DNA from: Cryptomeria japonica
Taxonomy: Eukaryota; Streptophyta; Pinopsida; Cupressales; Cupressaceae
Assembly: GCF_030272615.1 (NCBI RefSeq)
Contig: NC_081409.1
Coordinates: 24,510,406 to 24,574,405 of the forward strand
Reading direction: 5' to 3'
DNA: 64,000 bases
Below are positions 34,401 to 43,172 of the stretch, in pieces. Position numbers and translations under genes: made by a program. Each line of letters begins with the position of its first letter. The stretch's first letter is position 1. The notes beneath the pieces are model-generated. The model saw only the letters and a program-made list of their open reading frames with translations, searched no databases and was not told the origin of the DNA.

Positions 34401-34435
34401 CTCTTTTTTTTCTTTTGACATTGCTTAGAACCCAT
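31407..34435 (-). pseudogene. DDE-type transposase of the giant transposon, decayed
   Basis: Starts with ATG at 34435 (MGSKQCQKKKKRTMTVDEIQ, a basic N-terminus) and runs to 31407, roughly 960 residues. Conserved-looking blocks are: 33328-33903 with RRTLSRAVKRRDTIEIDP, KFWHDNTRVSSNARDVLKLR and MTQTEFFKKFSDES; about 33240-33330 with a Cys cluster (CCCKTHVQFRYYYDVF); 32722-33042 with KYVKHSQHARWLDGQFR; and 31999-32712 with IIWSDNCTRQFKNARMFYWL and FFEAGHGKGEHDGAGACIKR. The last block looks like the middle and end of an RNase-H-fold catalytic core. A GT-AG intron (31793-31915) precedes the C-terminal domain (31407-31792). Damage: frameshifts near 34265 and 32005, and in-frame stops near 34085, 33900, 33195 and 32715. 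Similar DDE proteins occur in plants and animals, but I cannot name the superfamily from memory. Confidence 0.7.
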
Positions 34436-34611
34436 TTTTACAAACTCTTCTTCAAAAAATAATATCTTTTTACTGAGTTCTTCAAAAAATCGTGTAAAAA
34501 ATATTAAAAAGTACTGCCAAATGATGTAAAAAATCTTTGTCAGTACGGATTTCAATGATAGTGTCATAAATCGATGCAATCTATCTTCTTTTTTACAGTA
34601 ACGGTTATTTA

Positions 34612-34741
34612 GAAACGGGGGCCCGTTATTTAAATAACGGGCCCCAAAATGGGGCCCGTTGTTAAATCTAATGGGCAAAAAATGAAACGGGCCACCGTTT
34701 TCGAAACGGGCCCCCGTTTTCGAAACGGGCCCCCGTTTATA
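34612..34741. repeat. Right subterminal cluster of AAACGGGCCCCCGTTT-like motifs
   Basis: Five or six copies of the motif seen at 16774-17011, including two consecutive AAACGGGCCCCCGTTT copies and a perfect palindromic form (TAACGGGCCCC...GGGGCCCGTT). They lie about 180-300 bp upstream of the transposase ATG, so they could also act as its promoter elements. Confidence 0.65.
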
Positions 34742-35571
34742 AAATTTGAATTCAAAACCCGCCTCTTGCCTCGGGATTAGGCCTGGGATAGGCCTGGGAT
34801 GGCCACACCTGAGACATGAACCTGCAAATTCAAAGCTCCATGAATGAAAGTACAAATATGATGAAATGAAATAGTTTACGTGCCTCTAATCAGAGAATTT
34901 TTATACGAAATTGAAACCCATCTCAGATTATACTGTCTAGATTCTAAATATGTAAATTAATATAAAAATTGATTATTTTAACTATTTTTCATTTAATTTA
35001 TACTAAATCAGGTTCATAAATTTGAAATATTAACTAATTTTCTTAATTTAATAACTTTTTTATTTTAATGAATTTTGAAAAAAAAATTATATGTCATCAA
35101 TATACACAAAATTCTTTTCAATTTAAAAAAAAAATTCAAAAAATGCTAAGTTTACGTCAAATTATGTGGGTCGTACACGTCAAATTTTTAAAAAGATAAT
35201 TACGACCATTAAAAAATTAATTAAAAAAAAATATTTGAAAAAAAAATACAGAAAAATATGCTCATCAATCTTCAGTGTCTTACAAACCATTTCCCAAAAC
35301 GGTTTGAGAAAATAATTGTAATTGTGTCAAAAAGTGTGGGTCGTACACATGCATGGTATGGTCCTGAAACAGGCATTTTTAAAACATAGTTTTTAGAACT
35401 CCATTCAAAAAGTTATTTTTTATTATGTGGGTATTAAAATAAATTATATATTTGAAAAGTACACTCAGAGAGATATCTTTTATATTACTAGCTTTTTCCA
35501 AGATTCAATCTCTAAGTGTTTCAAAATTTAAGCTCAAGTGAGACAAAATCTGAAAAACAGGGAAAACACTT
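34742..35571. other. Right subterminal region of the giant transposon
   Basis: AT-rich and non-coding, between the motif cluster and the right TIR. 'tgtgggtcgtacac' occurs twice (about 35165 and 35336). Nothing else is recognised. Confidence 0.5.
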
Positions 35572-35615
35572 CCACTTTTTGGCCAAAAAGTGGACTCATC
35601 TTCTTGCACTGACCC
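35572..35615 (-). repeat. Right TIR of the giant transposon, ending in a 22-bp perfect palindrome
   Basis: The reverse complement begins GGGTCAGTGCAAGAAGATGA and is followed by GTGA outside the element. Its inner part (35572-35593) is a perfect 22-bp palindrome, CCACTTTTTGG plus its complement. The CCACTTTTTGG half is also present in the TIRs of the 993-bp element at 2763-3755. Confidence 0.75.
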
Positions 35616-36429
35616 GTGAAACCTGCCACCTAATCACTACTGTTTTCAATATGTGCTCTGCAACCTTGAGCACTGCCTTGAAGACTCTTGAGTTGTCTAA
35701 GGAATCATCATCTGTTGACCCAGACCCACTATCATCCATATCCATCCAATCAGGTTGGTGAGCCATATCTCCCTTCTCTGCTTGTGACGTCAAATTGCTT
35801 GGTATAATTCCCGTTGTCCCCGCTCCTGTCAATGGCCACTTTTGCTTCAAACTAGAAAATCATCTTTGCACTTCTTCATCTAAGTCCATAGGTTCATAGT
35901 CTTCTATGAAATTATCTGTGCAAAGGTTGTCATCATCATGGGAGTGCCTCTTTCTTTTTTCCAAGGCCATGCCATCTGCAGAGCTCTGCTCTATTACCTC
36001 ACTCCAATCTGCACCCTCGTCATCCTGGGAGTCCACAGCAGATTCAACTTGGGTCTCTAATGACATACACTCTTCATCTTGCAATCTCTTGAGTTCATCA
36101 TCTTCAACGACAACCTCTTTTCCAGCATCTTTCTGCTCAGAAATTCCAGCATCTATACAGGGACTATCATGGCGTTCAACCTTTACCACACAAATTCCAA
36201 TAACCTCCTGACCATTAACAATTTGGCCAATAAGTGCCAAGGCTGGCTCAAGGGGAGAGCAAATAAGAATCCTAACATCCTTTTCTTTCGCTAGATTCTC
36301 CTCTTCAACTAAGTCCCCCTCTTTCTTCCAGCCATCCCACCAATGTGTGTGGCGCTTGAAGCATAGTTTTACATGGAACGTAAAACTGCCATAGAAGTTA
36401 TAAGTTTTACCTTCTCCTTCTTCCTCCAT
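35616..36429 (-). pseudogene. Unknown ORF of the short-LTR element, N-terminal part
   Basis: Starts with ATG at 36429, 20 bases after the primer site: MEEEGEGKTYNFYGSFTFHV. Further along come KDVRILICSPLEPALALIG and a long acidic region (DEECMSLETQVESAVDSQDD, KRKRHSHDDDN). One TGA at about 35857 interrupts it. The frame then continues to ...VVIRWQVS at the boundary of the nested transposon (35616) and resumes in frame at 16704. A second copy at 50773-50994 keeps the same reading frame with a short extra segment. I do not recognise the protein. It has no zinc knuckle and no obvious gag signature, so it may be a captured host gene or a lineage-specific protein. Function is unknown. Confidence 0.6.
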
Positions 36430-36448
36430 CTCTGGTCAAGCCAACATG

Positions 36449-36460
36449 GCTCTGATACCA
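36449..36460 (-). other. tRNA-iMet primer binding site of the short-LTR element
   Basis: Minus strand TGGTATCAGAGC, two bases after the 5' LTR. Confidence 0.9.
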
Positions 36461-36462
36461 AT

Positions 36463-36700
36463 TATAAAGATTAGAATGAGCAAATAAAACGATAACAAAA
36501 ACAAAAAAAGCAAACAACACACGATTTATCGTGGTTCGGCAAATTTGCCTACATCCACACTCAAAGTAGGGAATAACTTCTATTAATCAACTTTAATACA
36601 TGGGCTACACACATCCATTATATAATCATATTCAGATATGAAATGAACAATTGGGAGAACGCGAAGGGTCATGTAAACATTGGGCTTCACATTCCCAACA
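36463..36700 (-). repeat. 5' LTR (238 bp) of the short-LTR element
   Basis: Same length as the copy at 15647-15884, with about 18 substitutions and no gap by my alignment. On the minus strand it contains a TTATATAA box-like sequence. Confidence 0.9.
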
Positions 36701-36705
36701 ATTCC

Positions 36706-36769
36706 AAGATCTACAATAGGGAAGCTATTGAGAAAGGATCTAATTAAACTTTACACATCGAGGCTTTAA
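36706..36769 (+). pseudogene. 4CL-like gene, end of the last exon after the insertion
   Basis: This continues the exon broken at 15646 in the correct phase: RSTIGKLLRKDLIKLYTSRL and then TAA. The GK-LRK segment is where the family's C-terminal catalytic lysine lies. The protein ends in Ser-Arg-Leu, a good type 1 peroxisomal targeting signal, which would fit the peroxisomal branch of 4CL-like ligases (for example those acting on fatty-acid or jasmonate precursors) rather than cytosolic lignin 4CL. The join is supported by the ATTCC duplication on both sides of the insertion (15642-15646 and 36701-36705). Substrate cannot be inferred from this fragment. Confidence 0.85.
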
Positions 36770-37079
36770 AACTTCTAAGATATAAGTGTAAGATTTGGTA
36801 GTAAAACCACCTAAGAATGTAGGCAAATGAAATGAAAACAAAAAAGAGAATAAATTAAATTATATTCTATTTTAGAGGAATGCTAAGAATATAGGAATTA
36901 GTGATTACAATGTGACTTATTAGCACATATAGAATATGTTATCTAGAGGTAAAACACAATAAATATGGGATAAAGTGCAAGAAGTCTCTAAGTAAAATTA
37001 ACTAAGTGTGAAAAGGATTGAAGTGGAGAATTAGCTAGGAAATAGAGTACTTAGGATATATGTCTGGTTCATACCAACA
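36770..37079 (+). other. 3' flank of the CoA-ligase-like gene
   Basis: Follows the TAA at 36767-36769. It would hold the 3' UTR. No ORF. The copia relic begins at about 37080. Confidence 0.4.
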
Positions 37080-38250
37080 CCCTTCCTCAAATGTAACTTA
37101 GGAAGAAGAAAAGAGTAAAACACTCAAGATGGGCCTCAATAATAAGGCCAGATGAGAAACCCATATATAAATATCCTCTTAGAATAGAGAAGGAAAAAAA
37201 TCTAGTGAAATAAGTTCCCCTCCATGAGAGAAAAGGGCGAGAAGGCCTATGTGTATCTAGAATAGTCATGAATGAAGATAAGTAAGTAGTAGGCCTTGCT
37301 AAAAGACATAGATGGAAAGGAACTGACCAGGTTACTGTAGAGAAATTCAAATACTTCTTAAACCCTCCAAACCTTTCCTTCGTTGAACTTGTTCTTAGAG
37401 GTTTTCCCAAGACACAACCTTAACAAATGCCATCAAAAACATTGGTACAAGTAAGCATGACACCATGTTCTCTACACTAAGCTATTGAGGGTAGTGGTAG
37501 TTGAAATAGTTGAACCAGTCATGCGATAGTTTTCTCAAAGAATCCAAATGCCTAAGCAATATTGTAGTGGGGTCATTATCTACAAAGTGAGAGAAAGAAA
37601 AAAGATTAGAGTGGTGACCAATCTTTCTTACTACACTAAGAGCATCATCTTCAAGATCCTTGATGGAAACAAAATTTGGGGTAAATTCAACCTTCTTTCC
37701 ATTCTAGAAATGAGTGATTTGGTTGATAGAGAGAAGGTTGGCTGACAATTTAGTTGTAATAATTGCCAACATGGACTAAACCTTTTCCAATGACATCCAT
37801 AGGAGAATCATCCTAGATGAGAATATGGGGCACAAACCAAGGCTCTAACAAAAAAAATGTTATTTGTTAGAAGTCATACGACATAAAACACTTGAGATAA
37901 GAATCAATCAACTAAAAGAATTTGTTAAAAAAACAAGAGAAATTGCTTTCCCTTCATTTGATTTGGAAGGAATGGAAGGTTGTGTGTGATAAGGATTGTA
38001 GATTAATGTTGTTCTTTTTTAGAAGATGTTTTAGCTCATTGATTTTCTTCTTATGACATGAATGTTTCTAATGACCAACATTTTTAAAAAAGTTGCAAAT
38101 TGTTCTTTCCTTCTTTTGAGAGTTCCCTTTGGATGAAGAGGGTATAGAGTTTGATTTTGATATGGACGTCTTATGTTTCTTGTCAGATTGATCTACCTCT
38201 CTTTGTCCCTTTAGCTGATGAGCCAACAAAAAATAAGACTAAGATGGCTT
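37080..38250 (-). pseudogene. Ty1/copia gag-pol relic
   Basis: Heavily decayed copia sequence read on the minus strand from about 38250 down. A degenerate zinc knuckle lies near 38050-38100 (CNFFKNVGH, KHSCHKKKINEL). GAG-pre-integrase sequence near 37600-37700 reads VEFTPNFVSIKDLEDDALSV and HHSNLFSFSHF, closely matching the arrangement in the young copia element (VVIRDLHDPDLVVATGSV). Integrase-like sequence follows at 37087-37410, where one frame holds GKPLRTSSTKERFGGFKKYL and another SFIHDYSRYT. Many stops and frameshifts. No LTRs found. Confidence 0.65.
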
Positions 38251-38710
38251 TAGGAGACCCATGTAAAGTACCTTCTTTTGTTCATGCATCAACATCTCAA
38301 AGAAGGAATTGAATGAAAATATAGTGTATGAGGAGTGTAGATTCTATAAGAACTATTCTAACACTTATGTAAGAACTTATGCCATATGAGGATGCAAATG
38401 TGGACGTAAATGAGGACTATGTAAGGACTATAATAAGGATGTAAATGAGGATTATAAATGGGGACTGATGCAAAACCCATGGACTCTAAGAAATCCTATG
38501 ATTGTAAGTAGTGAGATGTTTATGTTGTGAAATTTTTGGACCTTGTTTATACTGTTGATGTTTGACAATGGACTTGTTTGAGTAACTTTGTTTGTGTGAA
38601 TTTTTGTTTCCTTTTTTGAGAACATAGTCTGAAGATAAGTATGGCTGAATGAGTTATGTTCTGACACACTCTAAGAATTGTAATCATAAAATTTCAATAG
38701 TCCATAATGA
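38251..38710. other. Intergenic, nothing recognised
   Basis: Contains short repeated phrases such as 'aaatgaggact' and 'gtaaggact' at 38380-38465, but no ORF or element that I can support. Confidence 0.35.
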
Positions 38711-38895
38711 TATGTTGTTTTATGCTTCTAGATTTGATTGTGTAGTTTTTTATGCTGCCAATGTTTTGAATCAAATACCATGTAGTTTTTTGACTTTGTT
38801 GTTTTCTTACCTTGATGATGGATCATGGCATTTGATCTAAAATGTTGGTAGCATAAAAAACTACATAGTCAAATTTAGAAGCATAAAACAACATA
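38711..38895. repeat. Foldback: two ~70-bp inverted arms with a 46-bp loop
   Basis: 38711-38780 ('tatgttgttttatgcttct...') is the imperfect reverse complement of about 38827-38895 ('...agaagcataaaacaacata'). I estimate 80-85% pairing along the arms. The transcript of either strand would form a long hairpin. It could be a foldback/MITE remnant or a small-RNA precursor. No target duplication was evident. Confidence 0.75.
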
Positions 38896-39707
38896 ACACT
38901 AAGAATTCAGAGTTATGCAAGGAAGGGCCTGAAATAGCCCAAAATCAAAATTGAGTCAATACAAGTTTAACACAAGCGATACAAAAAACCACATAACAAA
39001 CAATTCTTAGGTTGAATAGTTGAATCCATTCAATGAGGCCCTTACGAAAGACCGAAATAAGACAAATAGATAGAGAATCTAGTAGCGTTGTCTCTGCTCC
39101 ATGGCACACCCATTTTAGGCATGTCAGTTTCTCCTACCCCAAAGATCTTGAGATATTATCACTGAGGGATTTTTGTCTCATCAAGCAAAGCACATGAAGG
39201 GTATCTATGGGGTATGATGCGCACTCCTAGAATCATGAATGTAAGGATTTTTAGATAATAAATTTGGTTCATATTGAGGGAACTTTTGGGGTAAATTAGG
39301 TGGCTATACATGGCGCGACTAGCTCATTTAAGAGATATCCCAGCCTATAGAACACAGGTTTTTACACATTTGGCAAACAAGCACCAAGAGATTTTGACTT
39401 TCACTAGGATCACAGAGGTATTTGCATGTCGATACTGAAGGAAACTATTGGTGTAACATAGCGGCACCACTTGATTTATAATTTTCACCAAAATAATGAA
39501 TATTTCTTTAGTGGACTGAAAGAGAGTATCACTTGGGTCGTTCCCTTCTAGAACCAGCAAGGATCCAAAATGCAGGTCCTATTTCTAAAGCATCGTTAAC
39601 ACTTTGCACCCAAGTACATGAAAACTAGGGGACATGATAGTGTGTGTTAACAGTAGGACCACTCCAAACAGAGAGCAAGCTCTCAAAGATTATTTCCTTT
39701 AAGGTGG
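38896..39707. other. Intergenic, nothing recognised
   Basis: No gene or repeat that I can support before the LTR that starts at 39708. Confidence 0.35.
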
Positions 39708-41147
39708 TGTAGGAGCACCAAGTGAACCAAGTGTACCTCCTAATTCCAATGACCTATATGGGGTCAAATGTGAACATTTTTAGTTCTGAAAATAAGGTCT
39801 AATGAGACCAATAGCATTGTAATAAGGTCATTTGACCATTCATGTAATCAAGTTGTCTAGCTGGTCCTAGGAAGGTCCTGATTTGGCCAATATTGTGCAA
39901 ATGAGTCAAAATGGGTCAAATTGATGTAATAATGTAAAATTTGGTTCCAACAGTCCTTTCATATCTATTTGGACCTTATTCAATGTGTTTAAGGTCATGG
40001 TTTAATAAAATGTTGAAAGTTGTCATTATTGGCAAATGTTGTCATGAACAACTTTTCTTTGTAAAGGGCAGTTTTATGTCTCCAATGGTCAAATGGAGTT
40101 GAAAAGGTGGTTGGATTAGTTATATAGGTTGTATGGGTATAAATATATCCCTTTCCCTCGAATGGAATGGTGGAAGAATTGTAATTAGATGATAAAGGGC
40201 AATAAAAATATTCAAATTGTGAAAAATTCCCTGTGAATTCTAACGCTACTAGTCTGAGTTTGAACTGTTTTCCATACCAAGAGGCATTGAATGGCATTTA
40301 TGGTTTCTAACTTTGAAAATGTAGGAGAGACCATAAATGCATGAGGATAGCTTAGGGGTGGTGAGTCATAAGTTGACAAAGAGTATAACCGGTGCCATGT
40401 ATTAGTCTGAGAGTTTGCATTGAATGAGGGCATCATTTTATGATGGATTAGTCTACACAAGTCATTTTAATGGTGTTGGATCCTTTGGTTGGGTCTATAA
40501 GTGATCAAAAGTGAAAGATTGGGAAAGCCCTAGGTGTGGGTTCCTAAAAGTGAGGGTTTTGTATTTGAATAGTAAATGGGCATGGCACCACATAAAACCT
40601 TGAAAATCCTTTGTTTTGAAACATTTCCTAAGAATTTGTTTGGGTGTGAAGGTCTAGAGTTGTGATCCAAAGTGTTTTCCTTTGGAAAAGTGGGCTAATT
40701 TGGACTAATCCTAGTAGGAAAGGGTATTGAAACTGGGTATTGGTCCAAAAAAACCATATCTGAAATTTAAGTATGTTGTGAAACTTGCAAATGGGTATCT
40801 GAAAGTGTTTTTTTTTCCAAGTGGTTTGGGAAATTTTTGAGTTAATGTGCAAATACTCGATTTGAAGGGCTAGTAGGAATAAACCAGTTAAGTGTTGTTT
40901 TGTGTATTGGGGATTGAACTAGTCAACTTGGGTATGTGGAATCTTGTGTCAGGATGTCATAGGTGTGTTAAACCCATGAGTCATGTTTGGTTAATCCATT
41001 GAAGTTCAAAAGTCCATTTGAGTGATTTGGTGAAGGTTTGTGAGTGCAAGGTGTGAAGGGTTGAGGAACCTAGTATTGGTTGGCTGAAGTGTATTTGTCC
41101 CAAGTCATTTGAGTGAGATGAATAAGTTGACACAAGGCTCCACATCA
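39708..41147 (+). repeat. 5' LTR of the gag-only element
   Basis: 1440 bp, TGTAGGAGCACCAAGTG to GGCTCCACATCA. It contains a TATA-like 'tataaatata' at about 40138. Confidence 0.85.
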
Positions 41148-41150
41148 TAT

Positions 41151-41162
41151 TGGTATCAGAGC
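41151..41162 (+). other. tRNA-iMet primer binding site of the gag-only element
   Basis: TGGTATCAGAGC, three bases after the LTR. Confidence 0.9.
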
Positions 41163-41227
41163 AAGGAAGTAGGTCTCTGAAGAACATAGTTGGGTTTTGA
41201 GAGAAGAGTAAGTAAGAGGTTGAAGTC

Positions 41228-43095
41228 AAGATACCTCCTAAGAGTGTGGGTACTGCTAGAGAGTTACAAGAGTTGAAGGAGAAGAATGCAAGGTTTCAAG
41301 AATCCTATAATGCGGTGATGGCAAGGATTGAAGCATTAGAGTCCAATCAAATAAGGAATGTTGATATAGGAGATGTGAGTGATGAAGAGGAAGAATAAGA
41401 GGATTTCCAAGAAGAACAAGAGGAAGAACAAATAGATCCTAAAAAGCAGGGGACACTCAGATTGTTAAAGGTAGTAAAAGTTGATCAATACAAGGCAAGA
41501 GTTGACCTACCTATGTATGGTGGGAATCTAAATGAAGAAGAGTTGCTTGATTGGGTAGCAGCCATTCATACTTATTTTGAGAGTGAAGAGGTGCTAGAGG
41601 ATCAAAGGGTGAAAGTGGCAAAGACAAAGTTGAAAGGACATGATCTCCTATAGTGGGATTATAAATAGGTAGAAAGAAGAAAGAAAGGCAAAGCCAAGAT
41701 CATATCTTGGGACATGATGGTTGCAAAACTTAAAGGTAAATTTCTTCCTAGAGACTATGAAGTTCAAATGTTTAAGAAATTGCAAAGTTTAAAACAAAAG
41801 GATTTAAAGGTGAAGGCATATGCAAATGAGTTTTATAAGTTGAGTATAAGAGGAGGAAGAGATGAAGATGAAGTTGAAAAGGTGGCTAGGTCCCTTGGTG
41901 GTATTAGATTCAATAATCAAGATGACTTGGTGATTGCTAACCCCAAAAGTGTGGAAAAATATTTCCAATCGGCACTCAGGGTTGAGAAGAAAGTCAAAAG
42001 AAGGCAAGAGAAATCCACAAGAGGAAGAGGCGGTAGAAATAATAGAGGTAGAGGTGCATTTCCTTCACTAAAAGAAACCCATGACTTGATCATTTGAGAG
42101 GTGGATTTGGTAATAATAGAGGCAGATTTGGTAGATGTTCTAATCAATTTTTAGGAAGATGTTATAATTGTAATGAATATGGTCATCCTTCTTTTAAGTG
42201 TCCTGAAAAGACAACATCATCATCATCTAAGGTTGACAAGAGGGTTGCATTTTCTCAAGAGGGGGAGGAGGTTGATAGTAGTCCACGGGAAGTTGTATGC
42301 AATTTAGAAGTTGGTGAGTGTTTTCTGATCAAGCGACATATCTTGAAGACCTCACATGAACTTGAACCTATCCAGAGAAGGAGCCTCTTTAGAACAAGGT
42401 GTCAATGTAAAGGTAAAGTGTGTACTCTTGTTGTTGATTCTTGTTCCATTGATAACATGGTTTCTACTGAAATGGTTGACAAGTTACATTTGGAAATATT
42501 TCCTCATAATAATCCTTATAGAGTTTCTTGGGTCAATGATGATGTTAGTCTATTGGTTAAGGAACAAGAAAGGGTTGATTTTCAGATTGGTCAATATAAG
42601 GAGAGTGTTATATGTGACATTTTCCCCATGGAATGTAGCCATATTTTACTTGGTAGACCTTGGCAATATGACAACCATACTAGTTATGATGGTAGGAGAA
42701 ACACTTATACTATAGAAAAGGATGGGGTTAAGTACACTTTATGGCCAATGAATGATGGTGTCAAGGGTAAGAACAAAATAGTCATGTTTGGGAAGAAGAC
42801 ATTGCTTGAGGATGAAGAGTTAGTGGCCAAGTCACAGCTCGAAAGAGTTGGAAATGATAATTTTTGTGAAGGTATAATGTTTGGTTTAGTTTTATGTCCA
42901 TTTGTACATGACATGGTGAAGGATAAATCTGATGTTGCAGGTAAGAAGGATCAGGTACAACAAACAAAGGTTGGGGAAGTGGAGAAGAAGGTGCAAGGAC
43001 AAGCACCTATTGAAGATTCTTGGTATCCTCCAACTACTATGGTGGTTGGAGTTCCTTTGTGGACTAATTGGTTTTTGTATTCTGGCTTTAATTAG
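41228..43095 (+). pseudogene. Gypsy-type gag and retropepsin-like domain
   Basis: The frame opens at about 41228, where the expected ATG reads ATA (ATA-CCTCCTAAGAGTGTGGG). It has a short coiled coil with an acidic tail, then the retrotransposon gag domain (VDLPMYGGNLNEEELLDWV, KLKGKFLPRDYEVQMFKKLQ, LKVKAYANEFYKL). An RGRGG-type basic tract and a CCHC knuckle (CYNCNEYGHPSFKC, about 42160) follow. Next comes a retropepsin-like region (TLVVDSCSIDNMVSTEMVDK) in which the expected catalytic DSG reads DSC. The frame closes at 43095. Stops at about 41396, 41653 and 41666 and a frameshift near 42095 make it inactive. Two of the stops fit CAG/CAA to TAG/TAA. Confidence 0.85.
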
Positions 43096-43157
43096 TTTCT
43101 TTCAAGTTTTTAAAAGGTTGGAGTTGATGTTCCCTCATAGAACATGAGAATTTTTCA

Positions 43158-43172
43158 AGGGGGGGAGTATGG
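43158..43172 (+). other. Polypurine tract of the gag-only element
   Basis: AAGGGGGGGAGTATGG next to the TGCAGGAGCACC start of the 3' LTR. Confidence 0.8.

Larger units (their letters stand above)
16709..35615. mobile_element. 18.9-kb TIR DNA transposon with two genes, 4-bp target duplication, unplaced superfamily
   Basis: The left end reads GGGTATGTGCAAGCTAATGA and the reverse complement of the right end reads GGGTCAGTGCAAGAAGATGA. GGGT, GTGCAAG and ATGAGTC are shared at the same spacing, 18 of the first 23 positions. The flanks carry GTGA (16705-16708 and 35616-35619). Removing the element with one GTGA copy joins the ORF of the host retroelement in frame (...RWQVS + QIKFSG...), which independently confirms both ends. 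Cargo: a transposase-like gene on the minus strand (34435-31407) and a multi-exon gene on the plus strand (21827-24442). Clusters of a near-palindromic AAACGGGCCCCCGTTT motif lie near both ends. Without the nested copia element the length is about 12.8 kb. A 4-bp duplication rules out hAT, Mutator, CACTA and PIF/Harbinger; Sola, Academ, Chapaev or Ginger-like families remain possible. Confidence 0.85.
15647..36700 (-). mobile_element. LTR retroelement with 238-bp LTRs and no visible pol, carrying a nested 18.9-kb DNA transposon
   Basis: Both LTRs are 238 bp. The 5-bp target duplication ATTCC flanks the element, and the CoA-ligase exon is continuous once it is removed. On the minus strand the order is 5' LTR (36700-36463), tRNA-iMet primer site, an ORF, then a purine tract and 3' LTR (15884-15647). 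Without the nested transposon the element is about 2.1 kb. The interior shows no protease, integrase, reverse transcriptase or RNase H motif, so it is a non-autonomous element (between TRIM and LARD in size) that must have moved with enzymes from another copia-like element. I count about 18 differences between the LTRs, so the insertion is old. Confidence 0.9.

Noticed and set aside
35596-35850. Separate small gene on the minus strand
   Set aside because: It is in frame with the ORF starting at 36429 across a single TGA and rejoins 16704 after removal of the nested transposon, so it is part of one ORF.
15647-36700. One intact 21-kb autonomous retroelement encoding all internal genes
   Set aside because: Internal target duplications (GTGA, ATTAT) and in-frame rejoining of its ORF show that the genes belong to nested elements.
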